A stretch of DNA of 50,951 nt. It comes from Peptoniphilus grossensis ph5 (GTDB taxonomy: Bacteria > Bacillota > Clostridia > Tissierellales > Peptoniphilaceae). The translations under genes were made by a program, and so were the position numbers. The notes below the pieces were generated by a model. It did no database searches. It was not told the DNA's origin and saw only the letters and a program-made list of their open reading frames with translations. This document shows positions 33,153 through 39,590 of this stretch, one piece after another (within the stretch, counting starts at the first letter, position 1; the number at the start of each line of letters is the position of its first letter). The DNA is taken from NCBI RefSeq assembly GCF_000311825.1, contig NZ_HE978567.1, positions 318,156 to 369,106 of the forward strand, read 5' to 3'.

Positions 33153-33451
33153 TACAACTTCTCCACATCTGCTACCAAGTCTTTATAGTTACTTGGTTCA
33201 ATCTCAGATAACTTTTTAGCTCCATACTTTTCTAAGAGTTCTCTTATCTTTGCTGTATGTCCTAATCTTGATTTGTCGGCTAGTATCTTTCTAACATCTT
33301 CAATCTCATAGGTCTTTTCGTTTTGTTTTACTTCCTCTCCCTCTTTAGGAACTTCCTCATCACTTTCTAGTGCTGTGAGAAGGATGCCTATACTAGATGC
33401 AAGATTCTCTGCATCTTCTTTGATTTCCATTAGTAGCTTTATTCTTGACAC
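33152..33451 (-). CDS. Phage protein of unknown function (99 aa)
   Basis: A 99-residue, charged and helical protein. The C-terminal half (DVRKILADKSRLGHTAKIRE, YGAKKLSEIEPSNYKDLV) looks like the small helical domain found in many phage early proteins (compare rRNA biogenesis-like Rrp5/SAP-like pieces); I cannot name a function. The start is GTG behind AAAGGAGAAAAAA. It overlaps the DUF2800 gene by one base and is likely made with it. Confidence 0.65.
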   Translation of the reverse strand: MSRIKLLMEIKEDAENLASSIGILLTALESDEEVPKEGEEVKQNEKTYEIEDVRKILADKSRLGHTAKIRELLEKYGAKKLSEIEPSNYKDLVADVEKL

Positions 33452-33557
33452 TTTTTTCTCCTTTCTCTGGTTGCATTAATTCCATAGCTATCTTCTTGGC
33501 AACAATTGAGATAGCTATTAAACTTTCTGCCATCTGTTCGTTTTTTACTAAGTCCAC
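33393..33557 (-). CDS. Small helical phage protein (54 aa)
   Basis: The frame starts at GTG, nine bases after GGAGG, with the series DLVKNEQMAESLIAISIVAK then KIAMELMQ, a clear amphipathic helix. It overlaps the start of the next gene by 59 bases. Upstream, its frame goes on without a stop through two and a half units of the 48-base repeats, though without a usual start there. Function unknown. Confidence 0.5.
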   Translation of the reverse strand: MDLVKNEQMAESLIAISIVAKKIAMELMQPEKGEKSVKNKATNGNQRRCRESCI

Positions 33558-33570
33558 TTTGTTCCTCCTT

Positions 33571-33762
33571 TCATACTCCTTGGGACATTCATTAAATTTT
33601 TGAGTAAGATTTCTCCTCTCATACTCCTTAGGACATTTGCCTTCATTTTGAGTAAGTTGTATATCCTCATACTTCTTAGTACATCCTGTTTATATTTGAG
33701 TAAGACTTCTTCCCTCATATTCCTTAGGACATCTAGTAAGTTTTTGAGTAATTATTTTTTCC
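33571..33762. repeat. Four tandem 48-bp repeats
   Basis: Units start exactly at 33571, 33619, 33667 and 33715. Each has TCATACTCCTTAGGACAT, a variable middle of about 10 bases, and TTTTGAGTAAG. The TCCTTAGGA core is a palindrome. On the minus strand the units read as 16 residues with the repeated core Cys-Pro-Lys-Glu-Tyr-Glu and Leu-Thr-Gln, with a stop in the first-read unit. The last unit enters the end of the sigma-like gene. Another copy is at 41478. Confidence 0.85.
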
Positions 33763-34270
33763 AAGGTCTCAATTTCTCTTGAATCTTTGGTAAATGCTTA
33801 TTTTTGATGTTATTAACTGTTTTTTGGGATATTCCTACTACTTCTGCGACTTCTCTTTCTTTCATTTCGTAGAGAAAGAGTAGTTTTAGAACTTTTTTAT
33901 CTCTTTCAGAAAATTCACTAATGACTTCTAAGAATGCTTCTTCTAGAAGTTTGTACGTTACTATTTCCTCAGTATTTTTAACGCTAGTTACTTCAAAGTC
34001 GTATTCCTCTTCAGCAACATCAAGGGATAAGGGAAGACCATATTCTTTTGTTTCGACAAAGCCTGTTTCTAAGCTTCCTGCTTGGACATAGTTTCCATTT
34101 TTCTCAGCCACTGTTTTAATTCTGTCTTTATCTTGTAGTTCTTCTAAATTCTTATAAGCTCTTTGGATTCTCTTTTTTTCTCTCCAGATTGGTTTCATAT
34201 ATTCTTTGTAGACTTCTTCACTAACTTCGATTTCTTTTCCATCTATTTCTAAATATCTTTTCTTTGCCAT
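33752..34270 (-). CDS. Sigma-70-like phage regulator
   Basis: A 172-residue protein. The C-terminal 60 residues are like sigma region 4: ISEFSERDKKVLKLLFLYEM and a helix-turn-helix REVAEVVGISQKTVNNIKNK. The N-terminal part is charged and helical (YKEYMKPIWREKKRIQRAYK) and unlike region 2, so this is not a full sigma factor. It fits phage regulators with only a region 4-like domain. The ATG at 34270 has AAGGAGGCAAAAG. A strong attenuator-like hairpin lies upstream. Confidence 0.8.
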   Translation of the reverse strand: MAKKRYLEIDGKEIEVSEEVYKEYMKPIWREKKRIQRAYKNLEELQDKDRIKTVAEKNGNYVQAGSLETGFVETKEYGLPLSLDVAEEEYDFEVTSVKNTEEIVTYKLLEEAFLEVISEFSERDKKVLKLLFLYEMKEREVAEVVGISQKTVNNIKNKHLPKIQEKLRPWKK

Positions 34271-34296
34271 CTTTTGCCTCCTTGCAAAATCTCTAG

Positions 34297-34389
34297 ATCC
34301 GCAAGAAGGCCATCCGTAAAAACAAAAAAAAGACGGCAATAGAAAACCATGGTTTGGTTTTCCGACTGCCGTCTAGCGTTCTTGCGGAT
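34297..34389 (-). promoter_or_regulatory. Nested inverted repeats with inner terminator
   Basis: The outer arms ATCCGCAAGAA (34297-34307) and TTCTTGCGGAT (34379-34389) are perfectly complementary. Inside, AGACGGCA/TGCCGTCT and GAAAACC/GGTTTTC form a second stem, followed on the minus strand by eight U (34331-34324). If the inner hairpin forms, transcription stops before the sigma-like gene; if the outer arms pair, the structure changes. This looks like an attenuator, or the trace of a small inserted element. Confidence 0.65.
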
Positions 34390-34394
34390 ATCTT

Positions 34395-34529
34395 TTACTT
34401 ATTTAAAATTTTAATTTCGCCTTTAACTACATAGGCTATGGTTGTGCTTTTACCTCGCCTGATAGTTAGCTTTTTCTTGTCTTCACTAATATCACAGACT
34501 CTTTTTCCTTCTTTGTTTCTTATTTCTAT
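34395..34529 (-). CDS. 44-residue early protein, probable AUA start
   Basis: The open frame reads EIRNKEGKRVCDISEDKKKL then TIRRGKSTTIAYVVKGEIKI, with beta-strand pattern. An AAGGAGG stands seven bases before an ATA codon, and a stop lies just upstream; there is no ATG, GTG or TTG in the frame before it. The protein looks real (small barrel-like) and the start seems to be ATA, as for the portal gene. Function unknown. Confidence 0.55.
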   Translation of the reverse strand: MEIRNKEGKRVCDISEDKKKLTIRRGKSTTIAYVVKGEIKILNK

Positions 34530-34544
34530 AGGATCACCTCCTTA

Positions 34545-34593
34545 ATATAAAAATAGCCAGATGAGTTTCCTTTTGAATACTCATCCGGCTATT
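34545..34593 (-). terminator. Hairpin after the Com-like gene
   Basis: AATAGCC-GGATGAGT pairs with ACTCATC-GGCTATT (one mismatch) and TTTTTATAT follows on the minus strand. It lies right before the ribosome site of the 44-residue gene, so it could also limit read-through of early genes. Confidence 0.8.
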
Positions 34594-34605
34594 TGATAGT
34601 TACAT

Positions 34606-34770
34606 TTACTTCTTTGCTCGGTATGGTTTTTTCTTATTTTTGTTTGATATTTCCAGTGTTGAGATTTTCCCACAGTGTGGACATTTTGCTGCTATCTCTA
34701 TTTTTTCTAAAGGAATTCTTGATACATCAAAAAATCTCTTTTTACAGACTGGACATGCCATTTGTTCCAT
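34606..34770 (-). CDS. Com-like zinc finger protein (54 aa)
   Basis: A 54-residue protein with two CPxC pairs, MACPVCKKRFFDVS and AAKCPHCGKISTLE, like the Com family of phage zinc finger regulators (Com of Mu turns on translation of mom). A basic tail follows (NKNKKKPYRAKK). It is the first gene behind the immunity region, so probably the first early lytic gene. The ribosome site is AAGGAGGTATT. Confidence 0.7.
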   Translation of the reverse strand: MEQMACPVCKKRFFDVSRIPLEKIEIAAKCPHCGKISTLEISNKNKKKPYRAKK

Positions 34771-34792
34771 AATACCTCCTTATCTTTCCTCG

Positions 34793-34808
34793 TTAGCTTT
34801 TTTGCTAA
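34793..34808 (-). promoter_or_regulatory. Repressor operator candidate, TTAGC-N6-GCTAA
   Basis: A TTAGC and GCTAA half-site pair six bases apart, in front of the first early gene. The same pattern stands before the XRE gene at 36023, so this is likely the site where the repressor shuts off early genes. Confidence 0.65.
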
Positions 34809-34816
34809 TTTCTTTC

Positions 34817-34844
34817 TTAAAAAAATATAGCTAAGCTATATTTT
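34817..34844 (-). terminator. Terminator of the XRE-ImmA operon
   Basis: AAAATATAGC pairs with GCTATATTTT around three bases; U-rich sequence follows on the minus strand. The stem covers the ImmA stop codon. Confidence 0.65.
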
Positions 34845-35628
34845 AAAAACTAAATTCGTTATATAGTTCTTTTGTTAATTCAAAGTCATTAGGTGCATAG
34901 CCTAATACTTTTAATCGAACTAATGCTGCTGTTTTTGATACTTGGAATTGCTCTGATACTTTCATGATGAAATCAAATAGATAAGTCTCATCCTTAATAT
35001 GCTTATCATAACCTAGATAGTATAAATACTTTATAATCGCTTTTTTATTCATCAAAAGACAAGAAGCAAATGTGTTTGCCTGCCATTCTATTGTATCCAT
35101 AAATCCCCAGCGTTTAGTTTTCTTCTTATTAACATCGCCAGTTCGACAAGCTAGCGAAGCAGGCTTTTCTTCTTCATTAAAAAAAGATAGTTGGTTTGGA
35201 TCTCTATAGAATACACACGGATGGATTACTCCATGTCCACATTCATGAGCTAGGGTAAACCTTCTAAACCCTTTATCTCTTGGATTGTCTAATTGTTTAT
35301 CTATTAGAATAGTATTGGCTCTATCTGTAAGATATTCTAGTTCCCATTGTCCAGTTTCAACATTTGGCATTAGGCTTTTCATTGTTCGTATTACTTGGTC
35401 ATCATTAAAGACCATCATCCCTGCATAGCATCCGTTATGAGATAAGTAGGCATATTCAACACTAAACCCTAAATCAAATTCTGCCAGTCCTTCAATATCT
35501 ACTGCTTCAAAATTTTCAATTGCAGAAGGACAATATTTATTGAGAATTTGCTCGGTCAGTGATTCAATTTGATCTAAAGTGATAAATGGAGCACCTGTAC
35601 TTGATTTGCTGAAGTTATATTGATACAT
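34843..35628 (-). CDS. ImmA/IrrE-family metallopeptidase
   Basis: A 261-residue protein with the zinc peptidase motif TLAHECGHGVIHP at about residue 125 (HExxH) and a second acid further on (IEWQANTFASCLLM, the E-ANxFA pattern of the family). Such proteins cut the phage repressor when DNA is damaged and so start the lytic cycle. The C-terminal part (EQFQVSKTAALVRLKVLGY) is also typical. It follows the repressor gene after two bases and is made with it. Confidence 0.93.
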   Translation of the reverse strand: MYQYNFSKSSTGAPFITLDQIESLTEQILNKYCPSAIENFEAVDIEGLAEFDLGFSVEYAYLSHNGCYAGMMVFNDDQVIRTMKSLMPNVETGQWELEYLTDRANTILIDKQLDNPRDKGFRRFTLAHECGHGVIHPCVFYRDPNQLSFFNEEEKPASLACRTGDVNKKKTKRWGFMDTIEWQANTFASCLLMNKKAIIKYLYYLGYDKHIKDETYLFDFIMKVSEQFQVSKTAALVRLKVLGYAPNDFELTKELYNEFSF

Positions 35629-35630
35629 GC

Positions 35631-36002
35631 CTACCTCTCTTTTTCAATTTCTTCAATGAATTTTATCCACTCTTCTTCTTTAACATCTAAGTCTCTAGCC
35701 TTTCTCAAAGCTACGCTTAAGCCTTTAGTCTTTAAAATATACTCTGGCAAATCAGGTGCCACCGTATTTCTTTGCTTTCCAGCTAAATCCATCATAATGG
35801 ATGATTCTTCTTCATCCAAGTTTAATATTTTAGAAATTTGGTTCAACCTCTCTAAGTCAAAAGAATCTCTTTTTCCTTTCTCTACATCGCTTAGATACGG
35901 CGAGGAAATATTAAGCCTGTCCGCCATATCCTTTAAGGTGATTCTTAAATCCTTTCTCTTCTGAGAAATAAAATCCCCAAAAGTCAGTTCGTGATTGTTC
36001 AT
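35631..36002 (-). CDS. XRE-family repressor
   Basis: A 123-residue protein. Residues 6-65 are a helix-turn-helix domain (FGDFISQKRKDLRITLKDMA, LNISSPYLSDVEKGKRDSF). The rest is helical and likely the target or partner of ImmA. It should keep the prophage silent by binding the TTAGC-N6-GCTAA sites before its own gene and before the first early gene. The ribosome site is AGGAGGTAATC. Confidence 0.92.
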   Translation of the reverse strand: MNNHELTFGDFISQKRKDLRITLKDMADRLNISSPYLSDVEKGKRDSFDLERLNQISKILNLDEEESSIMMDLAGKQRNTVAPDLPEYILKTKGLSVALRKARDLDVKEEEWIKFIEEIEKER

Positions 36003-36022
36003 GATTACCTCCTATTACATTA

Positions 36023-36038
36023 TTAGCTAATCTGCTAA
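36023..36038 (-). promoter_or_regulatory. Repressor operator candidate before the XRE gene
   Basis: TTAGC-TAATCT-GCTAA, the same half sites and spacing as at 34793. It lies 21 bases before the XRE start codon, in its promoter region. Confidence 0.7.
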
Positions 36039-36080
36039 CTTGTTTATATTTTACAACTTATTAATTGATGTGTCAAGTCC

Positions 36081-36128
36081 TAATATCTATTCTGTCCACT
36101 CTCCCTATAAATATCTATCCTGTCTACA
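36081..36128. repeat. Direct repeat, 20-base units 28 bases apart
   Basis: TAATATCTATTCTGTCCACT and AAATATCTATCCTGTCTACA agree at 16 of 20 places. Weaker copies of the TGTCCAC-like core lie near 36151 and 36344. They may bind a protein in the control or integration region. Confidence 0.5.
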
Positions 36129-36184
36129 CACCCCTACGATTTTTACTATTGATATGTTCCCACAAGGTATTTTTCAAATAGAAA

Positions 36185-36355
36185 AATGGCTTTTAAGATT
36201 TCTTTTAAAATCCTAAAAGCCATTGATTTCAACAGTTTTATAGCTTGTTATCTTATTTTCTTGACATCAATACTACAGTCTCAACGTGGCTTGAGTGGTC
36301 AGTATTGATAAAATTTGAAATTTCTCAAAAGCCTCGTATGCGGAAATATGTCCAC
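36185..36355 (-). ncRNA. Candidate small RNA in the immunity region
   Basis: The gap between repressor and second AbiF gene has no gene but strong folds. On the minus strand a TATAAT (36367-36362) is followed by a nested stem, ATCAATACT/AGTATTGAT (36266-36309) with CTCAA/TTGAG inside, and then by a terminator: AATGGCTTTTA/TAAAAGCCATT with U-run (36185-36224). No good -35 box is seen. Together this could be a small RNA of about 170 bases; it could also be just a terminator and a protein site. Confidence 0.35.
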
Positions 36356-36424
36356 TAATTAATTATAAACCTTTCTAGATATCTTTATAGTTTCCATGCT
36401 TACCAATTTTATTTCTGTAAGACC

Positions 36425-36452
36425 TTGAATTAATAGAACTTTCTGCTATAAT
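36425..36452 (+). promoter_or_regulatory. Promoter of the second AbiF cassette
   Basis: TTGAAT (36425-36430), 16 bases, TATAAT (36447-36452). The same spacing as for the first AbiF cassette. Confidence 0.8.
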
Positions 36453-36458
36453 ATAAGT

Positions 36459-36498
36459 AAGGAACAAGCCCTTGCCATACGTGGCGGGGCGTTTTTTT
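36459..36498 (+). ncRNA. Short structured RNA upstream of AbiF gene 2
   Basis: The RNA from about 36459 forms a stem GCCC-TT-GCCA, loop TACG, TGGC-G-GGGC (36468-36490) followed by G and seven U, then the ribosome site GAGGTG. The arrangement is as before the first AbiF gene, but the sequence and size differ (about 40 bases against 62). It may be an RNA antitoxin with its own terminator, or an attenuator. Confidence 0.6.
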
Positions 36499-36511
36499 AT
36501 GAGGTGTGCAT

Positions 36512-37456
36512 ATGAGTAAACCGTTCAAAACTTATGATGAACAAATTGAAATACTCTCAAATAGAGGTTTAGACATTAATAATCCAGAATATGCTAAGAT
36601 TATTTTATCACAAGTTAATTATTATAACCTTATCAATGGCTATAAAACTCCATTTTTAAATAATACATATTCTAATGGGGTAGAAGATGTATATAAAGCT
36701 GGTAGTAGTTTTGAAGAAATTTATGCTCTTCATGAAATGGATCGTGAATTAAAAGAAGTGGTTTTTTCTTCTCTGCTCCGTTTTGAGAAACTTCTAAAAA
36801 CATCCTGTGCTTATCATTTTTCAGACTTATACAGAGATGGACTGTATCCTTACTTACAAATTGAAAATTATTCTGCATCAAAGCATCAGCTAAATTATGT
36901 TTTGAAAAATATAGGGACATTATCCAATGCCATAAGTAGAGAAAATAAAAATTCAAATGGCAAGAAACCTATTAAGCATTATATAAAAAAGCATGACCAC
37001 ATCCCTCTTTGGGTTCTTGTAAATTTCCTTACTTTAGGAAATATATCTTATTTTTATAATTCCCTAGGTGAATCTCTTCAAAATAAAATTGCTAAAGATT
37101 TTGGTGAGAGATATAAAGAAAGTTACCAGTCTAAAGAAAAAATTAGTAAGACTGAACTTATAGATATAATTAAAATCTGTAATTTTTTCAGAAATGTTTG
37201 TGCCCATGATGAAGTCATGTATTCATTCTCATTGAATAAAGCTGGTCAAACTGCTATTTTTGAAAAGTTTTTCAATGAAAATTATACTGGCAAAAATTTA
37301 CATGATTTAATACTGGTCCTTAAACTAGTTATTCCCGAAAAAGAATACCAGTCTTTAATCTCATCAATTAGCTCCATCAAAAATAAATATGAGGGCAAAT
37401 TTACTAGCATCTCAATTGATGATATATTTGAAATTTCAGGATTTTCTAATAAGTAG
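36512..37456 (+). CDS. AbiF/AbiD-type Abi_2 protein with HEPN motif, second copy
   Basis: A 314-residue member of the same Abi_2 family as the gene at 22218 but only distantly similar. It keeps SQVNYYNLINGYKTPFL near residue 33, the LLRFEKLLKTSCAYHF helix, HIPLWVLVNFLTLGNISYFY near 163 and the HEPN motif RNVCAH (227-232). The start ATG at 36512 has GAGGTG at the right place. It reads against the neighbours, has its own promoter, small RNA and terminator, and stands between the immunity and integration modules. It is expected to be expressed in the lysogen, so it may block other phages by cutting RNA. Confidence 0.9.
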   Translation: MSKPFKTYDEQIEILSNRGLDINNPEYAKIILSQVNYYNLINGYKTPFLNNTYSNGVEDVYKAGSSFEEIYALHEMDRELKEVVFSSLLRFEKLLKTSCAYHFSDLYRDGLYPYLQIENYSASKHQLNYVLKNIGTLSNAISRENKNSNGKKPIKHYIKKHDHIPLWVLVNFLTLGNISYFYNSLGESLQNKIAKDFGERYKESYQSKEKISKTELIDIIKICNFFRNVCAHDEVMYSFSLNKAGQTAIFEKFFNENYTGKNLHDLILVLKLVIPEKEYQSLISSISSIKNKYEGKFTSISIDDIFEISGFSNK

Positions 37457-37482
37457 TTATTAACCTAGCTACTTATTTTTTA
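37451..37482 (+). terminator. Terminator of the second AbiF gene
   Basis: AAGTAG at the stop codon pairs with CTACTT and ATTTTTT follows. Confidence 0.7.
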
Positions 37483-37562
37483 TTTAATTACGATTATTTT
37501 CAATCGGTCATTGTAGTATTACACCAAATATATTGAGACTATAAGTTTAAACGATTTTAAAA

Positions 37563-37609
37563 TCAAAAGACCCGACTTGGTCCTCTTTATACTAAGAGGC
37601 GTGTCGGGT
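37563..37609 (-). terminator. Terminator of the recombinase operon
   Basis: ACCCGAC/GTCGGGT with CCTCTT/AAGAGG inside; on the minus strand CTTTTGATTTT follows. It begins 16 bases after the recombinase stop. Confidence 0.8.
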
Positions 37610-37624
37610 ACTGTTAGCTTTATT

Positions 37625-39184
37625 TTATATTTCAACTTCAAGTCCAGATTTAAATATTACTTTCAGTTTCTCTTCATAAACAACTATCTTGTCTACTAAT
37701 TTCCTTACCAATTCTTCATCATAGCTTTCTATTTCTAATTCTTGATTGTCTAGAAACTCTTCTAATTCCATTAGTCTGCTTTGTTCATTCTTCTCTTCTG
37801 CCATATCTAGTAGTATCTTATCTTTTTCATTTCTTAACTCTTCCACCCTGTCTGCAAAGTCTGTGTAGTCTTTCTTGGCATTAGCTACTTTTAAAAGCTC
37901 TTCTTGAACCGCCAGCATTTCTTTGTCTATTTCTTCTATTCCACTACTTCCATTACCTGTGATGGCTTTTTCAATATTCTCTTTTATTGTTTCTTTTAAT
38001 TCACTGCTTTCAGATATAAGTTGATTGATGGCTTCTACAACTGCCTCTTGTAGGTCTTCTTCTTTTATTGTTCTTGCATGGCAGGCATCTGGTCCATGGG
38101 TTACTCTTGTACAACACCTCCAAACAGTGTATTTTTTTCCTCTGTTATTCCATGCTATTCGCCTGTAAATATCTCCGCATTTAGAACAATAGACAATACT
38201 TGAAAGGGCATATTTACTCGAATAAATTCTTCTTTTCCCTTTACCACTTACCATATTAGCTCGTCTATCAATTTCTTCTTGGACTCGCATGAAGATTTCT
38301 TTAGGTATAATGGCTTCATGGCTATTTTCTACATAATATTGAGGTGCTATTCCATCATTCTTTACTCTCTTCTTATTCAGGAAATCTACAGTGTATGTTT
38401 TTTGTAAGAGGGCATCCCCCATATATTTCTCATTAGTTAATATTTGATTGAGGTTTGATACATGCCACTTCTTATTTCCTGCTCCATTTACTATCTTATC
38501 TTTTTCAAGTCCCACCTTTATATCTCTTAGGCTTGCTCCTTCCAAGTATTCTCTGTAGATCCTTTTTACTATTTTTGCTTCTTCAGGAACGATGACAAGT
38601 TTTCCCTCTTCGTCTTTTGTATAGCCTAAAAACCTATTATGATTTACTTGGACTTGCCCTTGTTGAAATCTATATTGAAAGCCTAACTTTACGTTTTGAG
38701 ATAAGGACTGACTTTCCTGTTGAGCAAGAGATGCCATAATGGTAAGGAGGACTTCTCCCTTGGCATCCATAGTGTTGATGTTTTCTTTTTCAAAGTAAAC
38801 TGGGATGTTATTCTCTTTTAGTTTTCTAATATACTTTAAGCAGTCTAGTGTATTTCTAGCAAACCTCGATATGGACTTTGTAATGATGTAGTCTATGTTT
38901 CCTTCCATGGCTTCTTCAATCATTTTATTAAAGCCAGCTCTTTTCTTGGTATAAGTTCCACTGATTCCTTCATCAGAAAAAACTCCCGCAAATTCCCAAT
39001 CTGGATTTTTCTTAATATAGTTTGTGTAATGGTCTATTTGAGTGTCATAAGAAGTTGCCTGTTCATCGCTGTCCGTTGATACCCTTGCATAAGCTGCCAC
39101 CCTTAGTTTCTTCTTTTCTGATTCCTTGATGGAATTTCCTTTTTTCTTCTTCGCTGGTATAACTATAACCTTGCTACTCATCAT
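37625..39184 (-). CDS. Large serine recombinase
   Basis: A 519-residue serine integrase. The catalytic domain begins [20 protein letters not shown] with the nucleophile Ser; [20 protein letters not shown] and [16 protein letters not shown] hold the arginines. A recombinase domain follows at about 190-300 ([19 protein letters not shown]), then a zinc ribbon ([19 protein letters not shown]) and a coiled coil from 395. It would integrate or excise the prophage, with the two recombinase genes upstream. Starts ATG at 39184 or 39181 are equally possible. It overlaps the middle gene by 11 bases. Confidence 0.93.
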   Translation of the reverse strand: MMSSKVIVIPAKKKKGNSIKESEKKKLRVAAYARVSTDSDEQATSYDTQIDHYTNYIKKNPDWEFAGVFSDEGISGTYTKKRAGFNKMIEEAMEGNIDYIITKSISRFARNTLDCLKYIRKLKENNIPVYFEKENINTMDAKGEVLLTIMASLAQQESQSLSQNVKLGFQYRFQQGQVQVNHNRFLGYTKDEEGKLVIVPEEAKIVKRIYREYLEGASLRDIKVGLEKDKIVNGAGNKKWHVSNLNQILTNEKYMGDALLQKTYTVDFLNKKRVKNDGIAPQYYVENSHEAIIPKEIFMRVQEEIDRRANMVSGKGKRRIYSSKYALSSIVYCSKCGDIYRRIAWNNRGKKYTVWRCCTRVTHGPDACHARTIKEEDLQEAVVEAINQLISESSELKETIKENIEKAITGNGSSGIEEIDKEMLAVQEELLKVANAKKDYTDFADRVEELRNEKDKILLDMAEEKNEQSRLMELEEFLDNQELEIESYDEELVRKLVDKIVVYEEKLKVIFKSGLEVEI

Positions 39185-39590
39185 CTATCACCTCGATTAA
39201 ATTGTACTGGTGGCTTGCTCGTTCAAAAGGATCTAGTGGTAGAATTCCTTCCTCTTTATACCTAAACTTGCATGGAACTTTAATAATCTCTTCTTCCTTT
39301 TCCCAAACTCGTCCCATGGCCACTGCCCTTTCTTTTAACATTTGACCTGCCTTTTCAAAGCTTTCTCTATCTATTATCTTGGGATAGATATCATTTCCTA
39401 AATACTTTTTATTGGTTAGGATTCTTTTTACACTGGAACTGTTTTTCTTTAAGCCTGCAAGGTCTGCACACTTTATAAGGGCATTTCCAGCAAGATAATT
39501 TTTAAAGATTTTTCTTATATTCTCTGCTTCTTTTTCTTCAATTTCTAATCTTCCGTCTCTTATGGTATAGCCATAGCATAGTCTAGACAT
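39174..39590 (-). CDS. Recombinase-domain protein without catalytic domain
   Basis: A 138-residue protein that matches only the middle part of a large serine recombinase: [40 protein letters not shown], and the [20 protein letters not shown] segment. There is no resolvase domain, so no catalytic serine, and no zinc ribbon. The same trio of two full and one short recombinase is known in Clostridia elements. It may help the others bind DNA or set the direction of reaction. It overlaps both neighbours by a few bases. Confidence 0.85.
   Translation of the reverse strand: MSRLCYGYTIRDGRLEIEEKEAENIRKIFKNYLAGNALIKCADLAGLKKNSSSVKRILTNKKYLGNDIYPKIIDRESFEKAGQMLKERAVAMGRVWEKEEEIIKVPCKFRYKEEGILPLDPFERASHQYNLIEVIDDE

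Noticed and set aside
33571-33762. A CRISPR array, because of regular 48-bp units
   Set aside because: The repeats are diverged, the variable middles are only about 10 bases, and no Cas genes are present.
36506-36514. GTG at 36506 as start of the second AbiF gene
   Set aside because: It lies within the ribosome site GAGGTG; the ATG at 36512 has the right spacing.
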